A stretch of 64,000 nucleotides of DNA, taken from contig JAEEMG010000010.1 in the NCBI GenBank assembly GCA_016283095.1, forward strand, positions 17,998 to 81,997. The letters run 5' to 3'. The notes beneath the pieces are model-generated. The model saw only the letters and a program-made list of their open reading frames with translations. It ran no database searches and was not told the origin of the DNA. Source of the stretch: Paludibacteraceae bacterium. GTDB lineage: Bacteria; Bacteroidota; Bacteroidia; Bacteroidales; Paludibacteraceae. The translations under genes and the position numbers were made by a program. Each line of letters begins with the position of its first letter. Positions within the stretch are counted from its first letter, which is position 1. Shown here in pieces: positions 9,077-18,648 of this stretch.

Positions 9077-10312
9077 ATGGCAACAAATAACAATATTGAT
9101 ATTTCTGCAGAAGAATTACTTTCTTTGCTGAAGCAACAAATAGACTTTTTTGAAAGCCAAATGGCGGAAAGATGCGGTATGAAACTATATAAATCGGCCG
9201 ATGGTTTTACACAAGGGGAAATATATGAGTATGCTGGTGCTAAGGATTGTGTCGCAACATTGACTTTGAATCAAAAATCTGCGAAACTATATGGGGATTC
9301 ATTGACGGTAGTGTTTGTATATTTCCAAAAAGAAAGAATGGCTCTTGAAAAAGATAGGATAGCTCTCAATGATATATCCAACGTTAAAGCAAAAGAACTT
9401 TTGGGAAAGTTAGACGGGAATCTGTATGATCAGCTTCTTAAAGATGGTATTCCGACAAAGGATATAGTTGAAATGCTGGTGGGACCGGCATCAGATGAGA
9501 ATAACACTTATGCAAGTCCTTTTTTGCGTAAGCCTAAGGTACTGGAGATTCCTTTCGAGGGTGAAGGCAATGGTGACGATATCTATTTTATGTATGGAGC
9601 CTTGTGTCACTTTATTGCTGACGGAATAGAATTGACTCCAGAAGAACATAATGAATACCTTGCCTATAAGATTGTTCTGGAACGTGAGAAACTGACAGAA
9701 AAAGAAAGAGAGGAAATCTTTGATAAGAACGGGGCGATTGTTAATCAAGAAGTCGGCTATTTCTGGTTATTGTGGAAGAAAGAATCTGGTAAGCTGACAG
9801 AGAAAAACAGAACAGACTTAATGCAGTTGTCCCAAAACAGAATCGCTAATTGTTTCGGTTGGGCTGATAAAGAACTGCAAAATATGGGATTAAGTCTTGA
9901 AAAGTTAGTAAAGTCTTATCCAGAGAAGGCAGCTTTGTTATTTTCAAAGATTGTCAATTTTCATGAACATCGCTATAATGTGGTTGGTAAGCATCTGTTG
10001 TATATGAGTTTTAAATCGTTTCTGCACATCTACCTTCGCCATGTAAAAGAGCTTGCTGTTGAGAATCAGTTTGGTGAAAGAAGTAAATTTCAAATGGCCG
10101 AAAAGGATTTGAAAGCTACCATGGATATTGTTTTAGGTGCTCTGAATGATGAGTATCAAACATATAAAGACGAACATCCTAACAACAGATTCTTCCGAAA
10201 AGGGAATATGGCATATTATTACAATGGAGACTATTATGATATTGACATTTTACCAGATGGCCAAATCGGTAGTTTCTATAAACGTATTGAGAAATCAAGT
10301 TCAAACGCCTAA
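9077..10312 (+). CDS. Hypothetical 411-aa protein, third gene of the cassette
   Basis: I do not recognise this protein. It is mostly charged and helical, with no signal peptide or membrane segment, and no nucleotide-binding or nuclease motif that I can see. The N-terminal 30 residues look like a helical oligomerisation segment. The C-terminus holds an aromatic patch (MAYYYNGDYYDIDILPDGQ). It lies 79 bases after the RloB-like gene on the same strand, inside the dnaK-repeat-bounded segment, so it probably travels with the defence pair. Whether it is part of the system or a passenger is unknown. The following 200 bases hold no gene. Confidence 0.7.
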   Translation: MATNNNIDISAEELLSLLKQQIDFFESQMAERCGMKLYKSADGFTQGEIYEYAGAKDCVATLTLNQKSAKLYGDSLTVVFVYFQKERMALEKDRIALNDISNVKAKELLGKLDGNLYDQLLKDGIPTKDIVEMLVGPASDENNTYASPFLRKPKVLEIPFEGEGNGDDIYFMYGALCHFIADGIELTPEEHNEYLAYKIVLEREKLTEKEREEIFDKNGAIVNQEVGYFWLLWKKESGKLTEKNRTDLMQLSQNRIANCFGWADKELQNMGLSLEKLVKSYPEKAALLFSKIVNFHEHRYNVVGKHLLYMSFKSFLHIYLRHVKELAVENQFGERSKFQMAEKDLKATMDIVLGALNDEYQTYKDEHPNNRFFRKGNMAYYYNGDYYDIDILPDGQIGSFYKRIEKSSSNA

Positions 10313-10511
10313 AATATAAACATAAGCAAATACAATTGCGTGGAACTATCCGTGAAGCGTATTGTAGATTAAAGACTATCTATGGCTATAGTGCTGTGGT
10401 TCCACCTATTTCTATCTGTCTTGTAACATATTGATTATTAATGTGTGTTTTGATTTTGCGACATATGTGCAATATCTGATGCTAACGCATGGATAGTCAG
10501 TTATAGTCGTT

Positions 10512-10590
10512 TTCGAGGAAGTTAAATGATCCGAGATTATAGCCAATATAAAATCCCGCATGATGAAAGTCGTGCGGGATTTTTTTGTTT
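10512..10590 (+). repeat. dnaK 3'-end direct repeat, diverged downstream copy
   Basis: This copy matches the end of dnaK (EEVK codons, stop position and terminator) with 11 changes in 79 bases. Differences in the hairpin arms are largely compensated, so it still forms an 11-bp stem (TCCCGCATGAT/GTCGTGCGGGA, with G-T pairs) followed by TTTTTTT at 10580-10586. It therefore still works as a terminator. It marks the right edge of the inserted segment. Confidence 0.9.
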
Positions 10591-10655
10591 ATTATGTTTG
10601 GGGATGATTTGTTATATGAATTATGTCGTCCAAAATATGTATTCCAAATTATTGT

Positions 10656-11333
10656 TTATTTGTTTTCAAGTTCTTCCCTTAATACATTTAATGTCTTGCC
10701 CTTATAACTAAAATACTTTGGCCCCTGATAAGCCCCTGATGTATTCTGCATTTTTTCTGGTAGAAATTCTGCGGTGAAGGCGGAGAGCGACCACAGACGA
10801 TCTTCGTATTCAATTTTGTCGTCGGATGCAACCTTGACGGGAAGATTGAGAGCATCAAAAACAATCATATCGCCTACGTTTAGTCCCACCATGTGAAATT
10901 TAAAAGCAGGTTTGGCTTGTTTTCGTTTTTCATTTTCGTTGGCTGCTTTTATTTTCTTGTCTTCTTCCTTGCTTCCACTAATGACTGGTTTTCCATCTAC
11001 GTACACTGCAAGTTCAGCATCTTCGAGCAAATCGGCAATGTCACGCATGATGTCGAGAGCTACAGATGGAGCGATATTGAAGAATTCACGATTCTGTCGA
11101 ATGCGTAGGTCAGTCAGACGGTCAATCTGCTTGTGAATCTGTTTTTCAACTTTGTCATACTTTGATGTTTTCAGTGTCGCATAGATTTCAAATGGCAATG
11201 GTACCGCCGTATTGTCCAACTCTTTAGAGCGTACATCCACAGGGCGTGAACTCTTACCTATTTTGACCCAATCTTCGCGAAAACTAGGATTGGTGAGTAT
11301 GTAGACGTAGCCTTGATTATTTTCGTTGCTCAT
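10656..11333 (-). CDS. T5orf172 / GIY-YIG-like nuclease-domain protein
   Basis: A 225-aa protein. The first 90 residues carry the T5orf172 (MUG113) domain, a GIY-YIG relative: GYVYILTNPSFREDWVKIGKS followed by DVRSKELDNTAVPLPFEIYA and a helix with a Glu (VEKQIHKQI). The remainder is an unrecognised domain with a charged linker (KEEDKKIKAANENEKRKQ) and a small beta-rich C-terminus that may bind DNA. Such proteins are common in phages and defence islands. A minus-strand TATATTTG element (11531-11538) lies about 200 bases upstream. The leader holds only a 34-codon open frame (11385-11489) that I cannot support as a gene. Confidence 0.75.
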   Translation of the reverse strand: MSNENNQGYVYILTNPSFREDWVKIGKSSRPVDVRSKELDNTAVPLPFEIYATLKTSKYDKVEKQIHKQIDRLTDLRIRQNREFFNIAPSVALDIMRDIADLLEDAELAVYVDGKPVISGSKEEDKKIKAANENEKRKQAKPAFKFHMVGLNVGDMIVFDALNLPVKVASDDKIEYEDRLWSLSAFTAEFLPEKMQNTSGAYQGPKYFSYKGKTLNVLREELENK

Positions 11334-11617
11334 ATTTGTAGTCGTGTTTTGAAAGAATTTACTATTATTCCGTCTTGTTGCTTCCTAAATATAAGATGAA
11401 ATCCATATCTTGGAAAAGTTCCAAGCCTTTTTGCAAGTTCTTGCACTTAAAGGTATATATCGTCTACCTTTTAAGGTGTATTCTTGCATTGTGGCGGATT
11501 TGGTTTCCTGACACAGAATAGTTATTGGCACAAATATACAAATAAAATGATAACCATGCAGAAGTCTTTTAATTGTTGGAATTTTTTGACAATCTCCCAA
11601 TGTCCCTTCTTGCCATC

Positions 11618-12652
11618 TTAAACATTCGAGTCATCTTCGAAAGGAAGAGCATCCATATATTTGTCGAAATCACTTTTAAACAGGCGGTCTTGTATAATAC
11701 GGTACTTTTCAAATTCCGTTTCTGCATGTTCTTTTGCTTGTTCGGCTGTAACTCGCCCAGTCGTTTGTAGAACTTCGTTGCCACCTGCAGCCAATATGAT
11801 GTCTATCTGTTTTGCCCAATCTTCCATGGTCATCGGAATATGTCGTTTGGCCATTCTTTCTGCCAATTCAAGCACACCATTCACCAACTGTCCCATGTCG
11901 GCCAGTTCTGCCTCTTTGAGATAGTTCTTGGCAATCACCACATCTGTCTTTACGATTTTACCATTTGGTGCATTTTCCCATGAAGTCAATCCCATGTGAT
12001 CTTGCTCTGCGTCGGCTCGTTCTACAATTAGTTCTGCTGCTGTTCGTCCGTGAACGGCAAAATGCATCTTGTTCTGCATCATTTTGAAGAACATCCGAGT
12101 AGTTGGTGCATCTCTATTGTAGTCAACGGCAGTGGAGTAGATATCTGTCAGTTTTTGGTAGAAACGTCGCTCTGAGAGACGAATCTCTCGTATCTCGGCT
12201 AACAGGTGTTCGAAATAATCTTCGCCAAGGAACGAGCCATTCTCCATTCTCTTTTTATCCAATACATATCCACGTATGGCGAACTCTCGCAATACACTCG
12301 TAGCCCACTGACGGAACTGTGTCGCACGGATGCTATTCACACGATACCCCACGCTGATAACAGCATCAAGGTTGTAGAACTGAAGAGTACGATTGACTTC
12401 TCTACTACCTTCTTGACGAACTACCGAGACTTTCTCGGTAGTTGCTTTTTCTTCCAGTTCACCACTATCATAAATATTCTTTAGATGAAGACCAATGTTG
12501 TCCGTTGAGCAGTCAAATAGCATACCCATAGCTTTCTGGGTACACCAAACTGTCTTATCTTTATAATAGACCTCAACTCCTTGCTCCTTTCCCTCTATCT
12601 GGAATATAAGGAACTCAGCTGTACTGTTTCTTATTTCTTTTCTATTTGCCAT
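11618..12652 (-). CDS. RhuM family protein
   Basis: A 344-aa protein of the virulence RhuM family. Recognisable segments are GVEVYYKDKTVWCTQKAM near the N-terminus, LFDCSTDNIGLHLKNIY, and YNLDAVISVGYRVNSIRATQFRQW. The N-terminal half resembles a DNA-binding KilA/BRO-type module. The C-terminal half includes FAVHGRTAAELIVERADA, characteristic of the family. RhuM genes sit in pathogenicity and defence islands next to restriction systems, and their biochemical function is not established. No adjacent restriction-modification genes are seen. The 243 bases upstream hold no gene. Confidence 0.85.
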   Translation of the reverse strand: MANRKEIRNSTAEFLIFQIEGKEQGVEVYYKDKTVWCTQKAMGMLFDCSTDNIGLHLKNIYDSGELEEKATTEKVSVVRQEGSREVNRTLQFYNLDAVISVGYRVNSIRATQFRQWATSVLREFAIRGYVLDKKRMENGSFLGEDYFEHLLAEIREIRLSERRFYQKLTDIYSTAVDYNRDAPTTRMFFKMMQNKMHFAVHGRTAAELIVERADAEQDHMGLTSWENAPNGKIVKTDVVIAKNYLKEAELADMGQLVNGVLELAERMAKRHIPMTMEDWAKQIDIILAAGGNEVLQTTGRVTAEQAKEHAETEFEKYRIIQDRLFKSDFDKYMDALPFEDDSNV

Positions 12653-12895
12653 GAGATGCTATGTTTTTTTTTATTGATCCTGCAATTTCTCCAACAGGAT
12701 ATTGGTGCCATACCATTTTTCCGAAAGTATTAAATTTTTTTTAATTATATCGGACAAATGGTTGTTTTTTCCTCATTCTCCCCAAATAAAATTCTCCATA
12801 TTCCCCACGTCAACCTTTTCCGATATTTTCGCCATTTCGATAGTATTTATGATCTTATCGTATAAAGACGGAGTATTTATTCAGCGACGGAATTG

Positions 12896-13297
12896 TCAGA
12901 ATCCTTTTTCAATCTCCTCCACAAACTCCTTGGGCAGGATGACGTTTCCCATACTTATCGCGTCTGCAAACAGTGGTCCGATCTCTTCAACTTTGAAACC
13001 AGCGATGCCACAGGCGATCTTTGTCACGTAGAATTTGAATTCAGTATGTGATTTGGCACAGCTCAGAAAATTCTGCACTTTTCCTGCGATATAGTCCACT
13101 CCGCCCTCCATGGTAGGCAGGGCATAACATTGTCCTGTGAGACCTTCGCCGACTCCCCATTCAGCTCCAAATTTTTTGTTGGCGACGCGAGCCGCACCAC
13201 CTCCGTGAACGCCACGTATGTTGCTTCCAAACACGAAAATCTCGTTTGTGTTAAGTTCAGTTATAAACTCAGGTGTGAATTCTCTGTTGTATTTCAT
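12896..13297 (-). CDS. A1S_2505-like phage-associated protein
   Basis: A 133-aa protein starting MKYNREFTPEFI. The longest open frame extends further upstream into the NUDIX gene, but ATG 13297 is preferred because it starts two bases after the NUDIX stop. The conserved core EIFVFGSNIRGVHGGGAARV plus CYALPTMEG resembles a family found in phages and in macro-domain-like proteins that handle ADP-ribose-type ligands. Its function is unproven. It is the last gene of the 20473-12896 minus-strand run. Confidence 0.65.
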   Translation of the reverse strand: MKYNREFTPEFITELNTNEIFVFGSNIRGVHGGGAARVANKKFGAEWGVGEGLTGQCYALPTMEGGVDYIAGKVQNFLSCAKSHTEFKFYVTKIACGIAGFKVEEIGPLFADAISMGNVILPKEFVEEIEKGF

Positions 13298-13299
13298 AA

Positions 13300-13683
13300 T
13301 CAATTTTTTAGTAGGGTTATAATACCTTTGTCTGCTGGCAACCATTTCACAGAATCCAGATCCTCCCGTCGCAGCCAACTGGCATCCTCATGCTCAAGCA
13401 GTTGAGGCTCACCAGACGATAGCGTGCACATGAAACATTGCATCGACAGATGGAAATTAGGATAATCATATTCGACGGTGGTCAACAGTTCGCCGACGGC
13501 AATCTCACAGTTCAGCTCCTCACGTATTTCACGGCGGATTGCGTCCTGAGAATTTTCTCCGGGCTCGATCTTGCCACCAGGAAATTCCCACCATCCTTTC
13601 CAGTCGCCATATCCACGTTGGGTGGCGAATATACGACCTTCTTCATCATGAATTATTGCGGCTACGACGTGTATGGTTTTCAT
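13300..13683 (-). CDS. NUDIX hydrolase, MutT-like (8-oxo-dGTP diphosphatase type)
   Basis: A 127-aa NUDIX enzyme. The NUDIX box GGKIEPGENSQDAIRREIRE plus ELN matches GX5EX7REUXEEXGU with all catalytic Glu positions. The upstream GYGDWKGWWEFPGG is typical of MutT/CTP-pyrophosphohydrolase members. Sanitising oxidised nucleotides is the family role. It sits 10 bases after the giant helicase gene and 2 bases before the next gene, so it is co-transcribed with a putative nucleic-acid-processing or defence operon. A different nucleotide substrate is therefore possible. Confidence 0.85.
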   Translation of the reverse strand: MKTIHVVAAIIHDEEGRIFATQRGYGDWKGWWEFPGGKIEPGENSQDAIRREIREELNCEIAVGELLTTVEYDYPNFHLSMQCFMCTLSSGEPQLLEHEDASWLRREDLDSVKWLPADKGIITLLKN

Positions 13684-13693
13684 AGTTTTCTGT

Positions 13694-16600
13694 TTAATTT
13701 CCTGTGTACTTATTCAGACAAAGATCTGCTAATATGACGGCTGTGTCCTGCTCTTCTTTGGGGGCGTCTTTAGGTTTCCATGCTACAATAAATCGGATAG
13801 AAGCATCAGAAACATAATATCCGTTTCCTATCCATTTACAAAGATCAGTTTGTGATTTCTTTGACAATTGGCAGATTGGAGTGTTCTTTTGCATTTCGAA
13901 TAAATAGTTGTTCTCAAAACGAAGTTTTTCTCCAGATTTGAGTTTAAGAATCTTCTGTTTTTTGTCTTTGAAGAATCCTAGATTTACATCTTTATGAGAT
14001 AGTTGAAGAACTATCTCTTCTGGCATTTTGTATATATGATTATCGACATCATATTTGTCGACTTTTATATTATCAAATAATGTGGTGTTGGTGTGAATAA
14101 ACAAACGTTTTTTTGCACGTGTCATTGCTACATACAATCTACGCATATTCTGGTCATTTTTTATATATGAGTTTGAAATAAGCATATATACGTCATCAAA
14201 CTCACGACCTTTGGATTTGTGAATGGTTGATACAACTACGTCTGCTCCTGTAAGGTCACAATAGTCTTCAACTGATGATTCAAATAGGTATTCTTTGAAA
14301 TCTGTAAGATATTTTGTCTTGTTTGTCTTTTCAAACAGCTGAATGCATTGCTGTAAATAATGAAGACTTGTAGAATTAGCGTATTGATTGAATGTATTTT
14401 GTTTGGCATTCTCCCAAACTTCATCCGTTATTCTTGGTGTAGGCGTGTTTTCCTCTATGAGTTTTAAGAATAATCGCACTTCTGCTATATTCCAGAATCT
14501 GAATCCATCCATACTCTGAATGAGTTTGCTGTTAATGCCATTCTTCCGTAATAGAGCAACAAGAATCACAGCCTCTTCATTTGTTTGTGTAAGAATACAT
14601 GTTGAACCTTGTCCCCTGTTCTTTATAAGGTTTTGTACTAAAGGTTCATACAATAAAGATGATGTGTGTCGTGTCAGATAAACACAGCCATCAATTTGAC
14701 TCATAGATATTATAGGTGAACTTTTCATTCTGCCTTTGATCCCTTGTACAAAATTATTTGCAGCATCGACGATATGCTTAGCACTTCTATAGTTCTCTGT
14801 CATCTCTACGAATCGACTATTTTCCTCGTTTCGCAGTAGCCCCATATATTTAGAGTCGGAGCCACGGAATTCGTAGATGTTTTGATCATCATCTCCAACT
14901 GCGATAACACGCATATCTTCATTAGCTGTCATCAGAGCACGTACCAAGTTGTATTCTTCTTCGCTCATATCCTGAGCTTCATCAATTACAAGCACAGTCT
15001 TTCCAATGCGATTTGGCTCGACCTCTCCATCATTGATCATTTTGGCTGCAAGACCAACCACATCTTTTGCGTCGTCTATATTGCCAATTCTTCCAAGAAG
15101 ATCAAAACAATAGGAATGGAATGTTTTGATTTCTACGAAATGTGCCGCATTGCCAATTAATTCCATCAGACGTTGTTTGAATTCTGTAGCTGCTGCACGA
15201 GAGAATGTCAACATTAGCAACTGTTCGTGTTTTACGTCTTCAAGCAGAAGCAGAGAAGCAAGTTTATGAGCTAGAACTCGTGTTTTTCCACTACCTGGAC
15301 CAGCAGCGACGACGATACAACGAGATTCTTTGTCGGATATGATCTCCATCTGTTTGTTCGACAATTCACCAAACAATTGTCTGTATTTTTCCGGAGTGAC
15401 ATTCCTTTCTATCTCTTTTAATCGATCTCCTTTGAAGTATTTGGATATAAAATGTTTATAATCCATTTGGAAATAATCCTGTACATATTGTAAAGCGGCA
15501 TTGTAATCATGCACCATCAAATTGGCATATTCGCCTACGATATGGACTTGTTGGATTTTTTGCTTATAAAATTCATTCAGCAATCGATAGTCGTCTTGTT
15601 TATAACGAAGTCTGTTGTCTTTGATGCGACGGATATCCATAGCATTGTAGAGAACTAAGAATCCGCCTTCTAGTTTTATAGCACCAATTTTTGATAAATA
15701 AAGAAGTGCTTCTTCAACGTCATCAAGCTGAACATCTTTCAGATTTCCGAATAAATTTTGTCCTTTGTTTTTTATGTCGTTTAATAGTTCAATGACGGAG
15801 AATTGTATGCCTTTCTTTTTTGTTTCTTCATCTGCTGTTGCTGAAGTAAGCTTATAAAGCCATTCTACGGCAAAATAGCAGATCTCAAGACGTTTTTCAA
15901 ACCTGCGGATTGTAGTTTCCATGTTTGTCTGTCGAGAGATTTTGACATTATGAGCAGCGTCTTCGTCTTTTTTAGTGTATCCTTTTACGGTCAAGAAGTA
16001 TAGCAGTGTACGTATATCTTTCTCTGTCGCTGAGGATATACCTTCTTTAATTGCTTCATCATTCAATTGTTTGCATGATGTATGTAGCGATTCTTCTGGG
16101 ATATGGTTAAGTATATAACGCTCGAGTTGTGTAAATCTATCCAACAAACGTTTTGATTTATTTTCGGAATCTCCTGCGTCATTCAGATATGCGGAAATAT
16201 CTTTTGTGTCTGCCAAAATGCCTTCTTGTCGCATACGTTCGACTGCTGAAACAATTTCTTTCTTGTTGATTCCAAGAATGTCCGCTAGATAATCTACGCG
16301 CGATTCTGCTTCTGCATTTTTGTCTTTTGCAATGTATTTTTGGGAAATAAGTGATTTGATTATACGAACAGCCTTCTCCGCTTCATTTGTGTCGAACAGT
16401 AAAGAATCTGTTATTCGTTTGCGTGCTTCATCTAGATTTTTCACAGTGATTCCTGTCGCATATACATGAGGCACGTTATTCCCTCGTTCCAAATAGCCAG
16501 CTTGTTCAAGTGCCGCCAATGCTGTACGCACACGAGTCTCTATATCGGAAACAGAGTCGTCCCATCCTGCTTTTCTGGCAATCTCCAAGGCCGAACAACA

Positions 16601-18580
16601 TATTCGCATTCGTTGCTTGGTCATTTCCCTTATCGCTTTCCAAACCTGTTGTATTTCGCTGATACTTAATTTTGTCTGATTAAGAAGAATGAAATGTTTG
16701 TCAAGATCTGCGTCGCTATACAACACAAAGCATTTTGCTTGCAAATTAGGATCACGACCAGCTCGACCTGCCTCTTGAACATAGTTTTCCAATGAGTCAG
16801 AAATATCGTAGTGAACAACTAATCCGACATCTTTCTTATCTACTCCCATTCCAAAAGCAGACGTCGCCACGATGATATGAACTTGATCATTCATAAACGC
16901 ATCTTGGTTGGCTATCTTTTCATCAGCGTTCATCTTGCCATTGAAAGGCAGTGCTTTATAACCATCATGTGTTAATCGATCTGCTAATTCTTTCGTACGG
17001 TTTGTACGTGATACATATACTATTGTAGGACAAGATGATTCTGCGATCAATGAACGCAATTTCGAATACTTGTCTTCGTCGGTGTCGGCGTGTATGACTG
17101 AGTATCTAAGATTGGTACGTGATGCAGAGGATGCGAAGATCTTTAGATTAATGTCAAGTGTCTGTTTGAAATAGTCACATATATCTTGGATAACCTTCTG
17201 TTTTGCTGTCGCTGTAAAGCAGGAAACAGGTATCGGATTACATTTTTTCTTCTTTTGGTATTCACTGATAAACTTACCTATGTATAGATAGTCTACTCGG
17301 AAATCTTGTCCCCACGATGAGAAACAGTGAGCCTCATCAATAACGAAACGTACTATATGACGAGAAAGCAGGATTCTTTCAATGGTCTTCGAACGTAACA
17401 TTTCAGGAGCAATATAAAGGAGTGATGCGTCTCCATCCAAAACATTCTGAATGGCTTGTGAACGACTTATAGGATCGAGAAGTCCGTTTATGGTTACCGC
17501 GTCAGAAATACCTCTATCCGCTAAGTTGTCAACTTGATCTTTCATCAATGATTGTAGAGGAGAGATGACGACGGTCAGCCCGTGAACAGATCGGCCATCC
17601 ATCAATGCTGGCAATTGGAAAGTCAGTGATTTTCCTCCACCGGTTGGAAATATGGCAAGTAATGATTGACCTTCGACAGCGGCACGTACGGCATTTTCCT
17701 GTAAAGGTTCGCCTTCATAAGTGCGGAATTGGTCGTAACCGAAGAAATGTTTGAGGTTGGCATGTACATCCAAATCCCGATTGCAGTAATCACATCCTTG
17801 TTCACATTTCTTATGTCGCAACAATGTGATGATATTTTCTACGTTGGGATAATTATGCAATACCCATGCTGGAGTAATAGAACGATAATCGGTTGTGCCT
17901 ATGAGTGCAAGTGCGTACGCAAGTTCAATAGGTTGCTTATCAACGATATCCTTGATGTTTGCATTCTCACAAATTTTACCTTTATATTCTTGTATTATCA
18001 GATCTGTTATCTCCTCCTCTTTATTAGTCGAAGCCTTGACAAAATCAAAGAAACCTTCAAATTCAGGAAAGTCTTTCAGTAAAGTTGAATATATTTTTTG
18101 TTTGGATGCAGACAATGTATCCCATTTTGCGACTTCATCCATCAGAAGATCATAGGCCTTCTTGCTGTCGTTGACAGGATTGTTCATCTGGTCGCTTACC
18201 AGTTTGTCGTTTTTTAGTAGACGGTGGTAAGGCCTTTCTGGAAACAGTAAGGGAGAAACATATAGAGTGTCTACCAATACGAATTTCTGTTTTTCTTCTC
18301 CATAAAGATATTTGGCATCATGATGGATTATGTTGTGCCCACACACATAATCTATGCCATTCATGAAATTCTGTAATTCTCGCTTGTCTGCAGAATGGAA
18401 TATCGCGTCGTCCCATCTCCAGGCTCCGATATCATGAATCTTTTTATCCTTGATGCCAACTTCAACGTCAACAAAAGCAAAGTGGGAAGAATCATGTGAT
18501 ACCTCCTCTTCTTGTGAATTTGTAGATTTACGTCCATCATTATTGCCGATGGTTTCTATGATTTTGCTCCAGATTGACAT
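13694..18580 (-). CDS. Exonuclease-RecQ-UvrD fusion helicase
   Basis: A 1628-aa multidomain protein. Residues about 33-150 look like a DEDD-type 3'-5' exonuclease (FAFVDVEVG with D38/E40, VCGHNIIHHD at about 79-88, and a later NDSKKAYDLL). Next is a RecQ SF2 helicase with FPTGGGKS (311-318), VIDEAHCFSSWGQDFR and VQEAGRAGRDP. The middle region is helical. The last third is a UvrD/Rep SF1 helicase with AAGPGSGKTR (about 1097), VIDEAQDMSEEEY, GDDDQNIYEFRG, VSTIHKSKGREFDD (about 1450) and LYVAMTRAKKRL. All motor motifs look intact. It would unwind and trim DNA in the cytoplasm; repair or anti-phage roles are inferred. Normal RecQ is about 600 aa. Confidence 0.9.
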   Translation of the reverse strand: MSIWSKIIETIGNNDGRKSTNSQEEEVSHDSSHFAFVDVEVGIKDKKIHDIGAWRWDDAIFHSADKRELQNFMNGIDYVCGHNIIHHDAKYLYGEEKQKFVLVDTLYVSPLLFPERPYHRLLKNDKLVSDQMNNPVNDSKKAYDLLMDEVAKWDTLSASKQKIYSTLLKDFPEFEGFFDFVKASTNKEEEITDLIIQEYKGKICENANIKDIVDKQPIELAYALALIGTTDYRSITPAWVLHNYPNVENIITLLRHKKCEQGCDYCNRDLDVHANLKHFFGYDQFRTYEGEPLQENAVRAAVEGQSLLAIFPTGGGKSLTFQLPALMDGRSVHGLTVVISPLQSLMKDQVDNLADRGISDAVTINGLLDPISRSQAIQNVLDGDASLLYIAPEMLRSKTIERILLSRHIVRFVIDEAHCFSSWGQDFRVDYLYIGKFISEYQKKKKCNPIPVSCFTATAKQKVIQDICDYFKQTLDINLKIFASSASRTNLRYSVIHADTDEDKYSKLRSLIAESSCPTIVYVSRTNRTKELADRLTHDGYKALPFNGKMNADEKIANQDAFMNDQVHIIVATSAFGMGVDKKDVGLVVHYDISDSLENYVQEAGRAGRDPNLQAKCFVLYSDADLDKHFILLNQTKLSISEIQQVWKAIREMTKQRMRICCSALEIARKAGWDDSVSDIETRVRTALAALEQAGYLERGNNVPHVYATGITVKNLDEARKRITDSLLFDTNEAEKAVRIIKSLISQKYIAKDKNAEAESRVDYLADILGINKKEIVSAVERMRQEGILADTKDISAYLNDAGDSENKSKRLLDRFTQLERYILNHIPEESLHTSCKQLNDEAIKEGISSATEKDIRTLLYFLTVKGYTKKDEDAAHNVKISRQTNMETTIRRFEKRLEICYFAVEWLYKLTSATADEETKKKGIQFSVIELLNDIKNKGQNLFGNLKDVQLDDVEEALLYLSKIGAIKLEGGFLVLYNAMDIRRIKDNRLRYKQDDYRLLNEFYKQKIQQVHIVGEYANLMVHDYNAALQYVQDYFQMDYKHFISKYFKGDRLKEIERNVTPEKYRQLFGELSNKQMEIISDKESRCIVVAAGPGSGKTRVLAHKLASLLLLEDVKHEQLLMLTFSRAAATEFKQRLMELIGNAAHFVEIKTFHSYCFDLLGRIGNIDDAKDVVGLAAKMINDGEVEPNRIGKTVLVIDEAQDMSEEEYNLVRALMTANEDMRVIAVGDDDQNIYEFRGSDSKYMGLLRNEENSRFVEMTENYRSAKHIVDAANNFVQGIKGRMKSSPIISMSQIDGCVYLTRHTSSLLYEPLVQNLIKNRGQGSTCILTQTNEEAVILVALLRKNGINSKLIQSMDGFRFWNIAEVRLFLKLIEENTPTPRITDEVWENAKQNTFNQYANSTSLHYLQQCIQLFEKTNKTKYLTDFKEYLFESSVEDYCDLTGADVVVSTIHKSKGREFDDVYMLISNSYIKNDQNMRRLYVAMTRAKKRLFIHTNTTLFDNIKVDKYDVDNHIYKMPEEIVLQLSHKDVNLGFFKDKKQKILKLKSGEKLRFENNYLFEMQKNTPICQLSKKSQTDLCKWIGNGYYVSDASIRFIVAWKPKDAPKEEQDTAVILADLCLNKYTGN

Positions 18581-18648
18581 GTCTCTATTGCTTAATCATT
18601 TTTGCCTATTCCTTTTAATCGAATATTTTCTCTATGAACTATCATGAT

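Noticed and set aside
10526..10711. 61-codon plus-strand ORF starting in the duplicated dnaK tail
   Set aside because: It reads through the terminator hairpin and the end of the opposite-strand gene; no protein-like character. The bases are explained by the dnaK 3' duplication.
11385..11489. 34-codon minus-strand frame in the leader of the T5orf172 gene
   Set aside because: Too short, no homology recognised; it may be chance in an AT-rich leader.
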